Positions 1 through 8,600 of a DNA stretch of 11,555 bases are shown here, piece by piece (the first letter of the stretch is position 1; every line of letters begins with the position of its first letter). Under the pieces are notes generated by a model, which did not search any database, was not told the origin of the DNA, and was given only the letters and a program-made list of their open reading frames with translations. Position numbers and translations under genes: made by a program. Source of the stretch: Planctomycetota bacterium (lineage in GTDB: Bacteria > Planctomycetota > Phycisphaerae > UBA1845); contig JAJRSP010000079.1 of assembly GCA_024278775.1 (NCBI GenBank), forward strand, positions 1 through 11,555. The letters run 5' to 3'.

Positions 1-72
1 GCATGCGTTGCTCCGTGGCACCATCGGTTCGATCAACGCCCATTGCTCGTCCGTGAGCTCGTGGCGTTTCAT
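1..72 (-). CDS. IS5-family transposase, N-terminal fragment cut by the window edge
   Basis: Reading leftward from the ATG at 72-70, the first residues are MKRHELTDEQWALIEPMVP and continue to the window edge (24 codons visible). The LTDxQWxxIEPxxP pattern is the typical start of IS5-type transposases with a DUF4096 domain. These enzymes cut and rejoin DNA at the element ends through a DDE-type active site, which would lie outside the window. The start is supported by a GGGAGG ribosome-binding site with about 9 bases of spacing (minus strand, around 81-87). The gene points outward, away from the three large genes. Only the N-terminus is seen, so completeness and activity are unknown. Confidence 0.82.
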   Translation of the reverse strand, partial: MKRHELTDEQWALIEPMVPRSNAC

Positions 73-138
73 GAGTACCGACCTCCCTGTCTTTATGCAG
101 GGTTATCGGCAACTGACAGGGTTTTCAGACAGGGCCTA
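9..138. repeat. Long inverted repeat, left arm (pairs with 11426-11555)
   Basis: These 130 bases are identical, as reverse complement, to 11426-11555. The repeat covers the IS end plus a TA dinucleotide just outside it. The TA may be a target-site duplication, or it may be chance sharing because the element selects TA. Perfect identity over 130 bases means either recent transposition or one repeat collapsed during assembly. Confidence 0.93.
85..121 (-). promoter_or_regulatory. Hairpin over the transposase ribosome-binding site (left IS copy)
   Basis: On the minus strand a CCCTGTC arm (121-115) can pair with GACAGGG (91-85), whose last bases belong to the GGGAGG ribosome-binding site of the transposase. 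A transcript entering the IS from outside would contain both arms and could hide the site, a known way for IS elements (for example IS10 and IS50) to limit transposase made from readthrough. The pairing is visible; the function is inference. A second CCCTGTC lies at the very tip of the element, so these heptamers may instead be transposase-binding sites. Confidence 0.35.
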
Positions 139-330
139 GCACTGGATTATCGCGCAACCTCTTACAACTTACGGGCTACTGCCGACCGACCGAGGCAGGT
201 ACACTGCTGCTTCTGCGGGACAAGGGGGATTGACTTACTGTCGGGGTGAACGGGTGTGATCTGATCGTTGTTGTCGTAGTGTGTGTGCGCGGACAGGCGC
301 ATCTGACGAGGAAAGTGTAGGGGAAAAAGC
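137..330. other. Non-coding leader upstream of gene 1
   Basis: This stretch lies between the IS end and the first large gene. I see no convincing gene in it. A TTGACT hexamer at 230-235 could be a -35 element, but no good -10 follows at normal spacing, so no promoter is called. Purine-rich GAGGAAAG and AGGGGAAAAAG stretches just before 331 could serve as the ribosome-binding site. The IS insertion leaves only about 190 bases of native upstream sequence, so distal regulatory sites of gene 1 may have been separated from it. Confidence 0.5.
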
Positions 331-2991
331 ATGGGCCAAGGTAACGCGATAATTCGGCAAGGTTTTTTTTCGACAGCGATCACTCGGACGCTGTTGGGGG
401 CATGCGTTGGTCTCGGGCTTTCTGCAAGTGTTGCGATGGCGGGCGGAGACACATGCAGCAGCGCGGCTGTCACGACGATCGTCCCCGGTCCTCCGGGGAC
501 CCCCGCGATCAGCGTGTTTTCGGGTGATCTCACCGCCGCTACCGGACCGGACTGCGACGTATCCAGTGGCGACGCCGCTGTGATATGGTGGGAGGCGTTT
601 GAGCTCACCCGTTGTGGAGACGTGGTCATCGAGCTGTGTGGGTCGACACCATTGCACTTTCCCTCGCGAAACTATCTCTATTCCGAATGCGGTGCGTTTT
701 GCTCCGTCGCCGCTTTTGCCAACACTCAGAATCGACAGAACTGCGCCGACAACAATATCACCATGACCTTCTCCTCCCTGCCGCCGGGAATCTATTACTA
801 CCCCCTCCTCGCCGATCCGAACGTGTTGACGGGTGGTGTCGGCACTTATCAGATGACCGTCAGTGCGCAACAATGCTCCGGGGCCTGCTGCGATTTCGAT
901 ACGGGAACCTGCGATGACGCCGTGCTCATCGAGAATTGCTCTGGACCGAATCAGCAGTTTCACTCGCAGCAGAGTTGCTGTAGCGTCGATTGCGTCGCCC
1001 CCGGACAATCATTCGGTTCCTTCGGCGTCGAGCTACTTGGCCAAGTGCCGCTTTCGGCGTTTACCGGTTTTCCGTCGGACGCCAGCGACATCTGGGGCTA
1101 CGCCTCTCCTTCCGGAAGAGAATATGCGTTGATTGGACTTTCCAACCAAACAGCGTTTGTCGAAGTTACGGACCCGTTTCATCCCGTCGTGATTGATCGG
1201 ATCACCGGCGCGAACTGCATCTGGCGTGATATACGAACGGTCGGCACGTACGCGTACATTGTCACTGATTGCAGCGGCGGCATGGATATCGTCGACCTGT
1301 CCCAGATCGACGCCGGCCACGTCGACCTCGTGCGGCGTTGGAACGGTTTGAGTCACGCCCACAACGTCATCACGGATGAGACGAGTGGATTCGCCTACGT
1401 CGTCTCGTCGACTATCTCCCAAGGCATCGCCGCCCTTAACCTGTCCAATCCCGGAAACCCAACAGTTGCGGGTGCTTGGTCGAACCGGGCGGTTCACGAT
1501 GCGTTTGTACACAGCTACACCAGCGGACCATATGCCGGTCGTGAAATCGCTTTCTGCTTCGCCGGCGGTGACGGACTGGCCATCGTTGATGTCACCAACA
1601 AAGCCGCCATGGTGGAACTCGCCATATTACCCTACCCCAACATCTCCTTTGCCCACCAAGGCTGGCTTACACCCGACGAACGCTACGTCATATTCGGAGA
1701 TGAGGGTGACGAGTTCGGTTCCGCACCGACTTCGAAGACGTATGTCGTCGATGTGCAAGACCTTCAGAACCCCACGCTCGTGAACATTTTCACCAACGGT
1801 ATTTGCAGCATCGACCACAACCTCATCATTCGCGGCGGGCTCACATACGCCGCCAACTATTCCAGTGGACTACGTGTGTTCGACACCAGTGACGTGCTCA
1901 ACATTTCGGAAGTGGCCTACTTCGACACTTTTCCCAACACGAATTTCGTCGGCTTCGTCGGTGCTTGGGGGGTCTACCCAAATCTTCCCAGTGGGGTGGT
2001 ATTGATCTCCGATATTGAGCGAGGCCTGTTCGTGCTCAACTATGATTGCAACGGAAACGGCATCGACGATACGATCGACATCGCCACCGGTTTCAGCCAA
2101 GATATCAATGGGAATGGGGTTCCGGACGAATGCGAATTCGACTGTAACGGAAACGGTATCCCCGACGACTTTGAGATTCTGATCACACCGTCTCTTGACT
2201 CGAACGCTGACGGCGTGATCGATAGCTGCCAATGCCCCGTGCAAGCCCCCCCCGAACTGCTCGTGAACGACGTAGCCAAGAGCCGATACCTCAGCATCAA
2301 TCCAAGCGGTAGTGGCAGTCAATCCGCGATTCGCGTGACGCTCGAAGATGTGGCCGGCTACCCTGGTGCCAACGGACGAACGCTCTGGGTTGGCCCGCCG
2401 CGAAGCTATCGAGAAGAAGATTCATCGGACCCCACACGCCGCTTCACCGGCGCAGCGCTCCAATGTGAGCCTTACTTCCAGGACTGGAGTACAATCAGTG
2501 AGCTTCATGTATATGGTGCGGAAATGGTCCCCGGCTCCCGCTATCAGGTTCACGCCATTGACAGCGACTGCCTCCCGATGATCGGTACCAGTTTCGACTT
2601 TGGTGCACCTCTGGCTGCTTCGACCAGCATCTGGGCGGATATGCTCGCCCCCTTCTTTTCGGGTCCCGACGACATCCAACCGGATTTCAAGGACATCTCC
2701 GGCATCGTGGCGAAGTTTCTCGGAGACCCGGCCGCCCCCATCAAAGCGGCGACCCAAATGCAACCAAATATCGTGAACCCCACGCGACCTGTTGACTTTA
2801 AGGACATCGCCTCGGCAGTAGCGTCCTTCCTGGGCAGTGCCTTCTCCGATAGTCTCGGTATCACTGGTCCGTGCGAGTGCCCCAGCACCGTAACCTGCGG
2901 CACGGTGGCCTGTGTTACTGACAACGAGTGCGGCAATGGCTTCTGTATCGATGATTTCTGCACCGATTCTTGCGGTCGGTGCGCGCCGTAG
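331..2991 (+). CDS. Exported choice-of-anchor B (LVIVD beta-propeller) protein with C-terminal FKDI/Cys module
   Basis: This 886-residue exported protein has no recognisable catalytic site and is probably structural or binding. Residues 1-37 form a signal peptide (hydrophobic LLGACVGLGLSASVAMA, likely cleaved after A37). Residues about 40-180 look like a beta-sandwich resembling pre-peptidase C-terminal domains. Residues about 184-222 contain a GACC motif followed by Cys pairs, recurrent in planctomycete proteins. Residues about 228-570 match the choice-of-anchor B family: DIWGYASPSGREYALIG near the start, SHAHNV, and AHQGWLTPDERYVIFGDEGDE-like sequence. Residues 572-633 hold three DxNxNGxxD calcium-binding motifs. 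Residues 651-886 form a module homologous to the C-terminus of the next gene, with FKDI motifs at about 785 and 823 and nine cysteines before the terminal CGRCAP. The ATG is preceded by a purine-rich AGGGGAAAAAG. The family name reflects its association with varied C-terminal anchors, so the last module may be the anchor. Domain limits are approximate. Confidence 0.9.
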   Translation: MGQGNAIIRQGFFSTAITRTLLGACVGLGLSASVAMAGGDTCSSAAVTTIVPGPPGTPAISVFSGDLTAATGPDCDVSSGDAAVIWWEAFELTRCGDVVIELCGSTPLHFPSRNYLYSECGAFCSVAAFANTQNRQNCADNNITMTFSSLPPGIYYYPLLADPNVLTGGVGTYQMTVSAQQCSGACCDFDTGTCDDAVLIENCSGPNQQFHSQQSCCSVDCVAPGQSFGSFGVELLGQVPLSAFTGFPSDASDIWGYASPSGREYALIGLSNQTAFVEVTDPFHPVVIDRITGANCIWRDIRTVGTYAYIVTDCSGGMDIVDLSQIDAGHVDLVRRWNGLSHAHNVITDETSGFAYVVSSTISQGIAALNLSNPGNPTVAGAWSNRAVHDAFVHSYTSGPYAGREIAFCFAGGDGLAIVDVTNKAAMVELAILPYPNISFAHQGWLTPDERYVIFGDEGDEFGSAPTSKTYVVDVQDLQNPTLVNIFTNGICSIDHNLIIRGGLTYAANYSSGLRVFDTSDVLNISEVAYFDTFPNTNFVGFVGAWGVYPNLPSGVVLISDIERGLFVLNYDCNGNGIDDTIDIATGFSQDINGNGVPDECEFDCNGNGIPDDFEILITPSLDSNADGVIDSCQCPVQAPPELLVNDVAKSRYLSINPSGSGSQSAIRVTLEDVAGYPGANGRTLWVGPPRSYREEDSSDPTRRFTGAALQCEPYFQDWSTISELHVYGAEMVPGSRYQVHAIDSDCLPMIGTSFDFGAPLAASTSIWADMLAPFFSGPDDIQPDFKDISGIVAKFLGDPAAPIKAATQMQPNIVNPTRPVDFKDIASAVASFLGSAFSDSLGITGPCECPSTVTCGTVACVTDNECGNGFCIDDFCTDSCGRCAP

Positions 2992-3010
2992 ACGATAGGG
3001 ACAGTAGCTA

Positions 3011-3032
3011 CAGCCAGGGTTGCTCCTGGCTG
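3011..3032 (+). terminator. Hairpin downstream of gene 1, possible terminator
   Basis: Twenty bases after the gene 1 stop, CAGCCAGG and CCTGGCTG form a perfect 8-base-pair stem around a 6-base loop. A T-run does not follow directly; only a loosely T-rich stretch (TTTGCTTGTTTCG) starts about 12 bases later. It may be a weak terminator or a 3'-end stabiliser in the 192-base gap before gene 2. Without a T-tract the terminator call is uncertain. No other structure stands out in the gap apart from the ribosome-binding site of the next gene. Confidence 0.4.
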
Positions 3033-3183
3033 ATGACTCGACTTTGCTTGTTTCGAGGTTTCTCTGGCGATGGGAGCGGCACGATACTACACCGGGGCCA
3101 AACGATCACTGGCACGGTGACAACGGGAGTAGCCAGGGGATACCCCATCGCGACGGCATCGTTCACACCCACGGAGGATTAGG

Positions 3184-5268
3184 ATGAAGTGTTACACGCA
3201 TCGCGCGTATCTCGTCACAGTGATAGCCATCGCGGTGTGCGCGCTTGGCTCTCGCGTTCTTGCTGCCGGGACTCCCCTGACCACGGTTCGTGTCGCGAGT
3301 GGCTTGAACAGCCCCTTGTTTGTCACGCATGCGCCGGGAGACTTGACCCGAGTATTCATCGTCGAGCAGATCGGCCGCATTCGTATCCTGAATATCGCCG
3401 TTGATCCTCCGGTCCTTAGCAGTGTCCCCTTTCTCGACATCACGTCTCGAGTGCGCATGGGAGGTGAACGAGGATTGCTAGGCCTTGCGTTTCATCCAGA
3501 CTTTGCGACTAATGGTTATTTCTACGTCGATTATACGGGATTTTCCGGAGTGAGCGGTGACACACGGGTGTCACGTTTTCATGTACCTCCGGCGTCCCCC
3601 GATCAGGCTGATCCATCCAGCGAGATGGTGTTGCTGGGCGTCAGCCAACCGCAGACCAACCACAACGGTGGCTGGATCGCATTCGGCCCCGATGGTTTTT
3701 TGTACATCGGAATGGGCGACGGTGGCAATTTTAACGATCTAGGTCCCGGACACACCACCGGCACCGGAAACGGTCAAGACATCACGTCAAATCTGCTTGG
3801 AACGATGCTACGCATCGATGTCAACGGTGATGATTTCCCTGCAGACGCGTCGCGAAATTACGCCATTCCGCCGAGCAACCCCTTTGTCGGAACTACGGGA
3901 GATGATGAGATTTGGGCCTATGGTCTTCGCAACCCCTGGCGCAATGCCTTCGACAGCGCCACAGGCGACCTGTACATAGCCGACGTCGGACAAGACTTGT
4001 GGGAGGAGATTAACTTCCAACCTGCCGCGAGTGTCGGCGGGGAAAATTGGGGGTGGCGTTGTCGTGAGGGCGCGCACAACTTCAACTTCACGGGTGACTG
4101 CGGCGTAGCCGGCACACCCAGCGCCACCCTGATCGACCCCATCTACGAGTTCGTTCATGGAGGGTCACCCTTCCGCTGCTCGATCACCGGGGGTGAGGTC
4201 TACCGCGGTTGCGCTATTCCCGACCTGGCCGGCACCTACTTCTTTGCGGACTATTGCAGCAACCAGATTTGGAGCTTCGTCTATACCGGAGTGCCGCCCG
4301 TCGCCCAGGATCGAACCGCAGAGCTTGCCCCCTCGGGGTTTTCCATCAGATCGATATCATCTTTCGGTCTGGATGCTTTCGGCGAAATGTACATTTGCGA
4401 CCTCAATGGTGGGGAAGTGTTTAAGATCGTCCCGGATGGCGTTGCCAGCCAGTGTGGGCCCGTAGAGGTTACGGTAGGAGATGACGTATGTGCCCAGGGA
4501 GATCCGGCGCAACCATGCAGCTCGAACGACGACTGTCCAGGATCTGTTTGCGGGCTCAAGAGCCGCTACATCTCATTCACCACACCTACCGCTCAAGTGG
4601 ACGCGGCCATCCGTGTCAAAACGTTGACGCTCCCCGGGTTTACGAACTTCGAGGGAGAGATCCGTTGGGTCGGCGACCCGCAACAGGTGCCTGACGAGAA
4701 TAGCGCCAACCCACTCAAAACCATCACCGTCGGTATGCTTGAATGCGAGCCCGTCTTACGAAACTGGGGCGACGTGGGGCTGCTGAATGTGTACGGCGGT
4801 GAGGTTATACCGGGTGCCACGTATGAAGTACGCATGGCCGATGCCGCTTGCCTCGCACTGGGTGTGGAATCGTGTATGTCGGCTCCCCTTGTGATGGGTA
4901 CGGGGACGTGGGCTGATATCGTCAGTCCATTTTTCGTCGCCCCTGGAGACATCGAACCGTCTTTCAAAGACATATCGTCGGTCGTGTCCAAATTCCTCGG
5001 TGACCCGACAGCGCCGAGTAAATCCAGGGCCCAGCTTATCCCCAATATCCCTTTTCCCAACCAGGCGATCAACTTCAAAGACATCTCCGCTACGGTCAGC
5101 GCGTTTCTTGGTGGCAACTTCTCGGAAGGGCTTGGTATTACAGGCCCATGTGTTTGCCCGAGTGTGGTCACCTGCCTCGCGACGGCCTGCACACTGGACT
5201 CCCATTGTGGAAACGGGTTCTGTGTCAGCGGTTTCTGTGTCGACGCTTGTGGAAGATGCGCGCCGTAG
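3184..5268 (+). CDS. Exported PQQ-dependent glucose/sorbosone dehydrogenase-like protein with C-terminal FKDI/Cys module
   Basis: Residues 1-27 are a signal peptide (core YLVTVIAIAVCALGSRVLA). Residues about 30-418 form a six-bladed propeller of the glucose/sorbosone dehydrogenase family, enzymes that oxidise sugars with PQQ outside the cytoplasm. Family landmarks are intact: ERGLLGLAFHPDF, NHNGG with the probable catalytic base H160, IAFGPDGFLYIGMGDGG, YGLRNPWR (R249 and N250 match the PQQ-contacting pair), DVGQD at 267-271 and ENWGW at 287-291. A short Cys-rich link with SSNDDCPGSVC precedes residues 460-694, which match the C-terminus of the previous protein and again end CGRCAP. That tail makes it much longer than the usual enzyme of roughly 350-450 residues. 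The start has a clear GGAGG (3173-3177) six bases upstream. No PQQ biosynthesis gene is present in the window, and the substrate cannot be predicted. Some homologues have no known activity. Confidence 0.92.
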   Translation: MKCYTHRAYLVTVIAIAVCALGSRVLAAGTPLTTVRVASGLNSPLFVTHAPGDLTRVFIVEQIGRIRILNIAVDPPVLSSVPFLDITSRVRMGGERGLLGLAFHPDFATNGYFYVDYTGFSGVSGDTRVSRFHVPPASPDQADPSSEMVLLGVSQPQTNHNGGWIAFGPDGFLYIGMGDGGNFNDLGPGHTTGTGNGQDITSNLLGTMLRIDVNGDDFPADASRNYAIPPSNPFVGTTGDDEIWAYGLRNPWRNAFDSATGDLYIADVGQDLWEEINFQPAASVGGENWGWRCREGAHNFNFTGDCGVAGTPSATLIDPIYEFVHGGSPFRCSITGGEVYRGCAIPDLAGTYFFADYCSNQIWSFVYTGVPPVAQDRTAELAPSGFSIRSISSFGLDAFGEMYICDLNGGEVFKIVPDGVASQCGPVEVTVGDDVCAQGDPAQPCSSNDDCPGSVCGLKSRYISFTTPTAQVDAAIRVKTLTLPGFTNFEGEIRWVGDPQQVPDENSANPLKTITVGMLECEPVLRNWGDVGLLNVYGGEVIPGATYEVRMADAACLALGVESCMSAPLVMGTGTWADIVSPFFVAPGDIEPSFKDISSVVSKFLGDPTAPSKSRAQLIPNIPFPNQAINFKDISATVSAFLGGNFSEGLGITGPCVCPSVVTCLATACTLDSHCGNGFCVSGFCVDACGRCAP

Positions 5269-5611
5269 CATTAGAGGTGCTTGTGGGGAATACGGTAGCG
5301 GCTCTTGACTGCGACCACGTCACTCCTTTCGCACTATGCGCTAACCCGCTCGGCCCGATGTCGTCGTTGAAATCCTCAACGGAAAAAGCGGCGGCATGGC
5401 ACCACGCTGCGTGATAAAAGCAAGCGTGGCAACTACCATCATAAGACTTTGTTAACCTGCCTCTGTGGCCTCCGACAGATAACGGATGTTCCTCTCTCGA
5501 CGCCTCTAACATTATCGGTCCGCTTGAACGACGACACCTTGCTGTGCTATAATACGACCTCGGCCTTCGCCAACTGGCGGTGGTCACGCGTAGCACCGAG
5601 GGGTACCAATC
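5269..5611. other. Intergenic region before gene 3
   Basis: This 343-base gap holds no convincing gene; short open frames here lack ribosome-binding sites and family features. Two inverted repeats are visible. CGTTGA/TCAACG (5365-5381) has a 5-base loop and CCACGC/GCGTGG (5402-5429) has a 16-base loop. Neither is followed by a T-run, so neither is called as a terminator. The promoter for gene 3 lies at the right end. The long gap and its own promoter suggest that gene 3 is transcribed separately from genes 1 and 2. Confidence 0.6.
5524..5553 (+). promoter_or_regulatory. Sigma-70-type extended -10 promoter for gene 3
   Basis: TTGAAC (5524-5529) and a perfect consensus TATAAT (5548-5553) are separated by 18 bases, with TG at 5545-5546 making TGCTATAAT, an extended -10. 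The predicted start near 5560 gives a leader of about 50 bases ending in GAGGGG (5598-5603), eight bases before the gene 3 ATG. This is the only near-consensus housekeeping promoter I can see in the window. It argues for constitutive expression of gene 3, though no transcript data are available. Confidence 0.72.
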
Positions 5612-8600
5612 ATGCCCAGGAACGAAAGAACTTGTAGGGGCGGGAAAATCCGCGCACTTCACGTGACGGTGGTTGTCTTATTTGTGTCTGCGCTGGCGGC
5701 AACGGCTCTCGTCGTGTCAGTCGATCGGGGACCGAAACCTTCAGAGCAGCATGTCCAGCTTCCGCGAGATTTCGGCGGCCGATTTGCGCGCCACCCGGCC
5801 AACGACGGTGCCACTGAGAACTCAAAGTCAACGGGCGTTTTCCCCGCCCCGGACGCTTCTGCGCCGATCAAACGGGAAGCGTTTTTTCGTGAACAACGGC
5901 TCGATCAAACAGGTCGTATCGCCCCCGGCTCGATAACACGAGCCATGCGACAGCGAAAGAAGATGCTGGTCGACACCAACGCGGTAGCCGGTGCCGGCGT
6001 CGATTCTTCCAGTTGGACGTGGATGGGACCGGGAAACATCGGCGGGCGTGTGCTTGCCATTGTAATCCACCCGGTTCGTACCGATGAGATGCTGTTGGGG
6101 GCGGCCAGCGGCGGCATCTGGAAAACCACCGACGGCGGAGCCAGTTGGCGACCCATTAACGACTTCCTCGGAAGCCTCTCCGTGAGCACGCTGGCGATTG
6201 ACCCGCAGAACCCAGAGGTAGTCTACGCCGGTACGGGAGAAACCTTCACCTCTTTCCAGGGAGCCGGGGTCTATAAATCCACCAACTTCGGAGACAACTG
6301 GACGGTACTCACTCAAACGGTGGATGGCGGTCCGTCGGGGCCGTGGAACTTCACGAACCGATTGGCCGTTGACCCCACCGACTCCAACGTGATTCTGGCA
6401 GCCACCAAGTTTGGTGGGATCTTCCGAAGTACGGACGGCGGTTCGCTTTGGACCAATGAACTGAACTACGCTTGGATCGGCGATATCGATTTCCATCCGA
6501 CAGATGGCACACAAGCCGTTGCGGGGGATTGTTGTAATGTCTCCGGCCCGGGCAATCAGGCAAACGTGTTCTACTATGACACGGCAGCAATCGGCGGACC
6601 CAGGTGGCAACGTGCCACGTTCACCGGCACACTCGGCAGCACAACGCTCACGTCTGTGGAAGATTGCGTGCCGGGGTCGGGCAACAACGATCAAATGATC
6701 GTCGCCTCCACCACAGTCTTTCGGAAGAACGACCTCATTTTGGTGGGGGCAATCACCAAAGCACGTATCAGGGAGGTTGTAAACGGCACGACACTTTGTC
6801 TGAACGCCTCCATCCCCCCCACCACACCGGCCGATACGACAGTGAGTATACTTCCCGAGGGGCGTGTCGAGCTGGCCTACGCGCGATCGAGCCCCAACAT
6901 CGTGTATATGTCACTGCCGGCGGCAGGCGGTTCGCTCTGGAAGTCCACCGACGGTGGTCAGTCGTATGCGCCGGTGGCGTCGCGTCTCGGGCACATGTGG
7001 GGACAGGGGGCCTACAACAACGCCATCTGGGTGGACCCGACGGACGCCAACCACGTCATGCTCGGCGGCGGCGACCTGATCATTACGGAAGACGGCGGGA
7101 CGACTTTTCGCAAGGGCGCGCCACCCGAACAGGGTGGACACGCCGACCGGCATTGGTTTGTCGAGCATCCGGATTTCGATGGGACGACCAACCGTACCGT
7201 TTTCGTCGGTAGCGACGGCGGCATATACAAGGCTCCCAATGTTCGACAGATGGGTCGGGGCAGAGGTATCCGGCTTGAAAGCCTCAACCACAATCTTGGG
7301 ATCACTCAGTTCATCCATCTCGACGTGGATACGGCGACCGGGAGAATGCTCGGCGGCACGCAAGACAACGGCGCACTTCGCTTCGTGCCACCATCCGGCT
7401 CAAACGAGTGGGAATCCTATATGGGCGGCGATGCCGGGTTTTCATGGATTGACCCGGCCGACCCTGCATTTACGTTTTCGGAATACACCTCCGCACGCGT
7501 CATCCGCAACCGGAACTACTTTCACGCGGCGATCACGGATAGAAACGGCAACTGCTGCACCAGCGCAGGCTCCGACAGCAATGCCAACTGTATCGCCGTG
7601 GCTGACCCGCCCCCGGCCGGATCACTCACGGACGCCTGTAAGGGTAAGGGTATCTTTTATGCGCCGACTCTGTTGGACCCGGGCAATTCAAGACGTTTCC
7701 TGGTCGGTGCAGAGCAGCTCTGGCTAACCGAAGATGCGCATGCGGATCCGATCGTCTGGAGCGTTATCAAAGGGCGAACCGGGTTGTGTAACACGGGGAG
7801 CACTAACCCCGGAGCCACCTGTACCGATGACACTGATTGCATAAGCGGGCCTGGCGGAGCCGGCGGTGTCTGCAAGATTGCATGGATTTCCACTATCGAC
7901 GTATCCCCCACCAACTCCGACATCATCTGGGTCGGTCATACCGATGGCACGGTATTTCGCACTTCAAACGGAACGGCGGCCGTGCCATCCTGGGTGCGAG
8001 TAGATAACAACGCGCCTGCGATTCCGGACCTATTCGCAGGACCCCTGCCGCGTCGATACTGTACCCGCGTCCGCATTGATCCTTCGAATGCCAACCGGGT
8101 ATACGTAGCCATTGGCGGCTACAAGGGGAACACCCTCTTTGAGACGGATGATGCCGGTGCCTCGTGGCAGCTCATTAGCGGCAGTCTAAATTGCGACGCC
8201 ACGCGACCCGTCACAGCACTTCCCTGTATACAGGTGAACACGGTCCAGGTGCATCCTTCGCAACCGGGATGGTTGTATGTCGGAACCGATCTTGGCCTCT
8301 ACACGTCGGAGAACGACGGCCTCACCTGGTCGGCGAGTAACGATGGCCCGGCAAACGTCATCGTTTACGACCTGACGTGGAACGACAATGAACAGTTGTA
8401 TGCCGTAACGCATGGTCGCGGCATCTTCCGAACAGCCCCGATCGTACCGGACTGTGACAGCAATGGAGTAGATGATCGAACCGAGCTTGCGTTGCGCGAT
8501 TGTAACGGAAATCTGCGAATCGATAGCTGCGACATCGCGAGCGGCGAAAGCCCCGATTGCAACACGAATCTTCTTCCGGACGAGTGTGAGATTTCCGTAT

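Larger units (their letters stand above)
1..136 (-). mobile_element. IS5-type insertion sequence, 5' end (left copy, partial)
   Basis: Bases 9-136 are the exact reverse complement of 11428-11555, so the same element enters the window from both sides in opposite orientation. The inner terminus reads GGCCCTGTCTGAAAACC on the minus strand and is bordered by TA at 137-138. The transposase start lies about 64 bases inside the terminus, and the rest of the element is beyond the left edge. The family assignment rests on the N-terminus of the encoded transposase, which matches the IS4/IS5-type DUF4096 N-terminal domain. The far inverted repeat is not in the window, so the full length and exact subgroup cannot be given. 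Nothing suggests decay in the part that is visible. Confidence 0.88.

Noticed and set aside
230..260. TTGACT-based promoter for gene 1
   Set aside because: The -35-like hexamer is good, but the best -10 candidate (TGTGAT at 19 bases spacing) is poor, so it is not called.
391..408. LLGAC near residues 21-25 of gene 1 as a lipoprotein lipobox
   Set aside because: The hydrophobic stretch before the cysteine is too short, and the hydrophobic core continues past it to a good AMA cleavage site at 37, so an ordinary signal peptide fits better.
235..1008. 257-codon minus-strand open frame over the start of gene 1
   Set aside because: It is antisense to gene 1, with low-complexity basic sequence and no recognisable domain; it is a shadow of the GC-biased coding strand.
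5365..5381. CGTTGA/TCAACG hairpin after gene 2 as an intrinsic terminator
   Set aside because: The stem is only six base pairs and an A-run, not a T-run, follows it on the plus strand. On the minus strand the T-run precedes the stem, so it does not fit there either.
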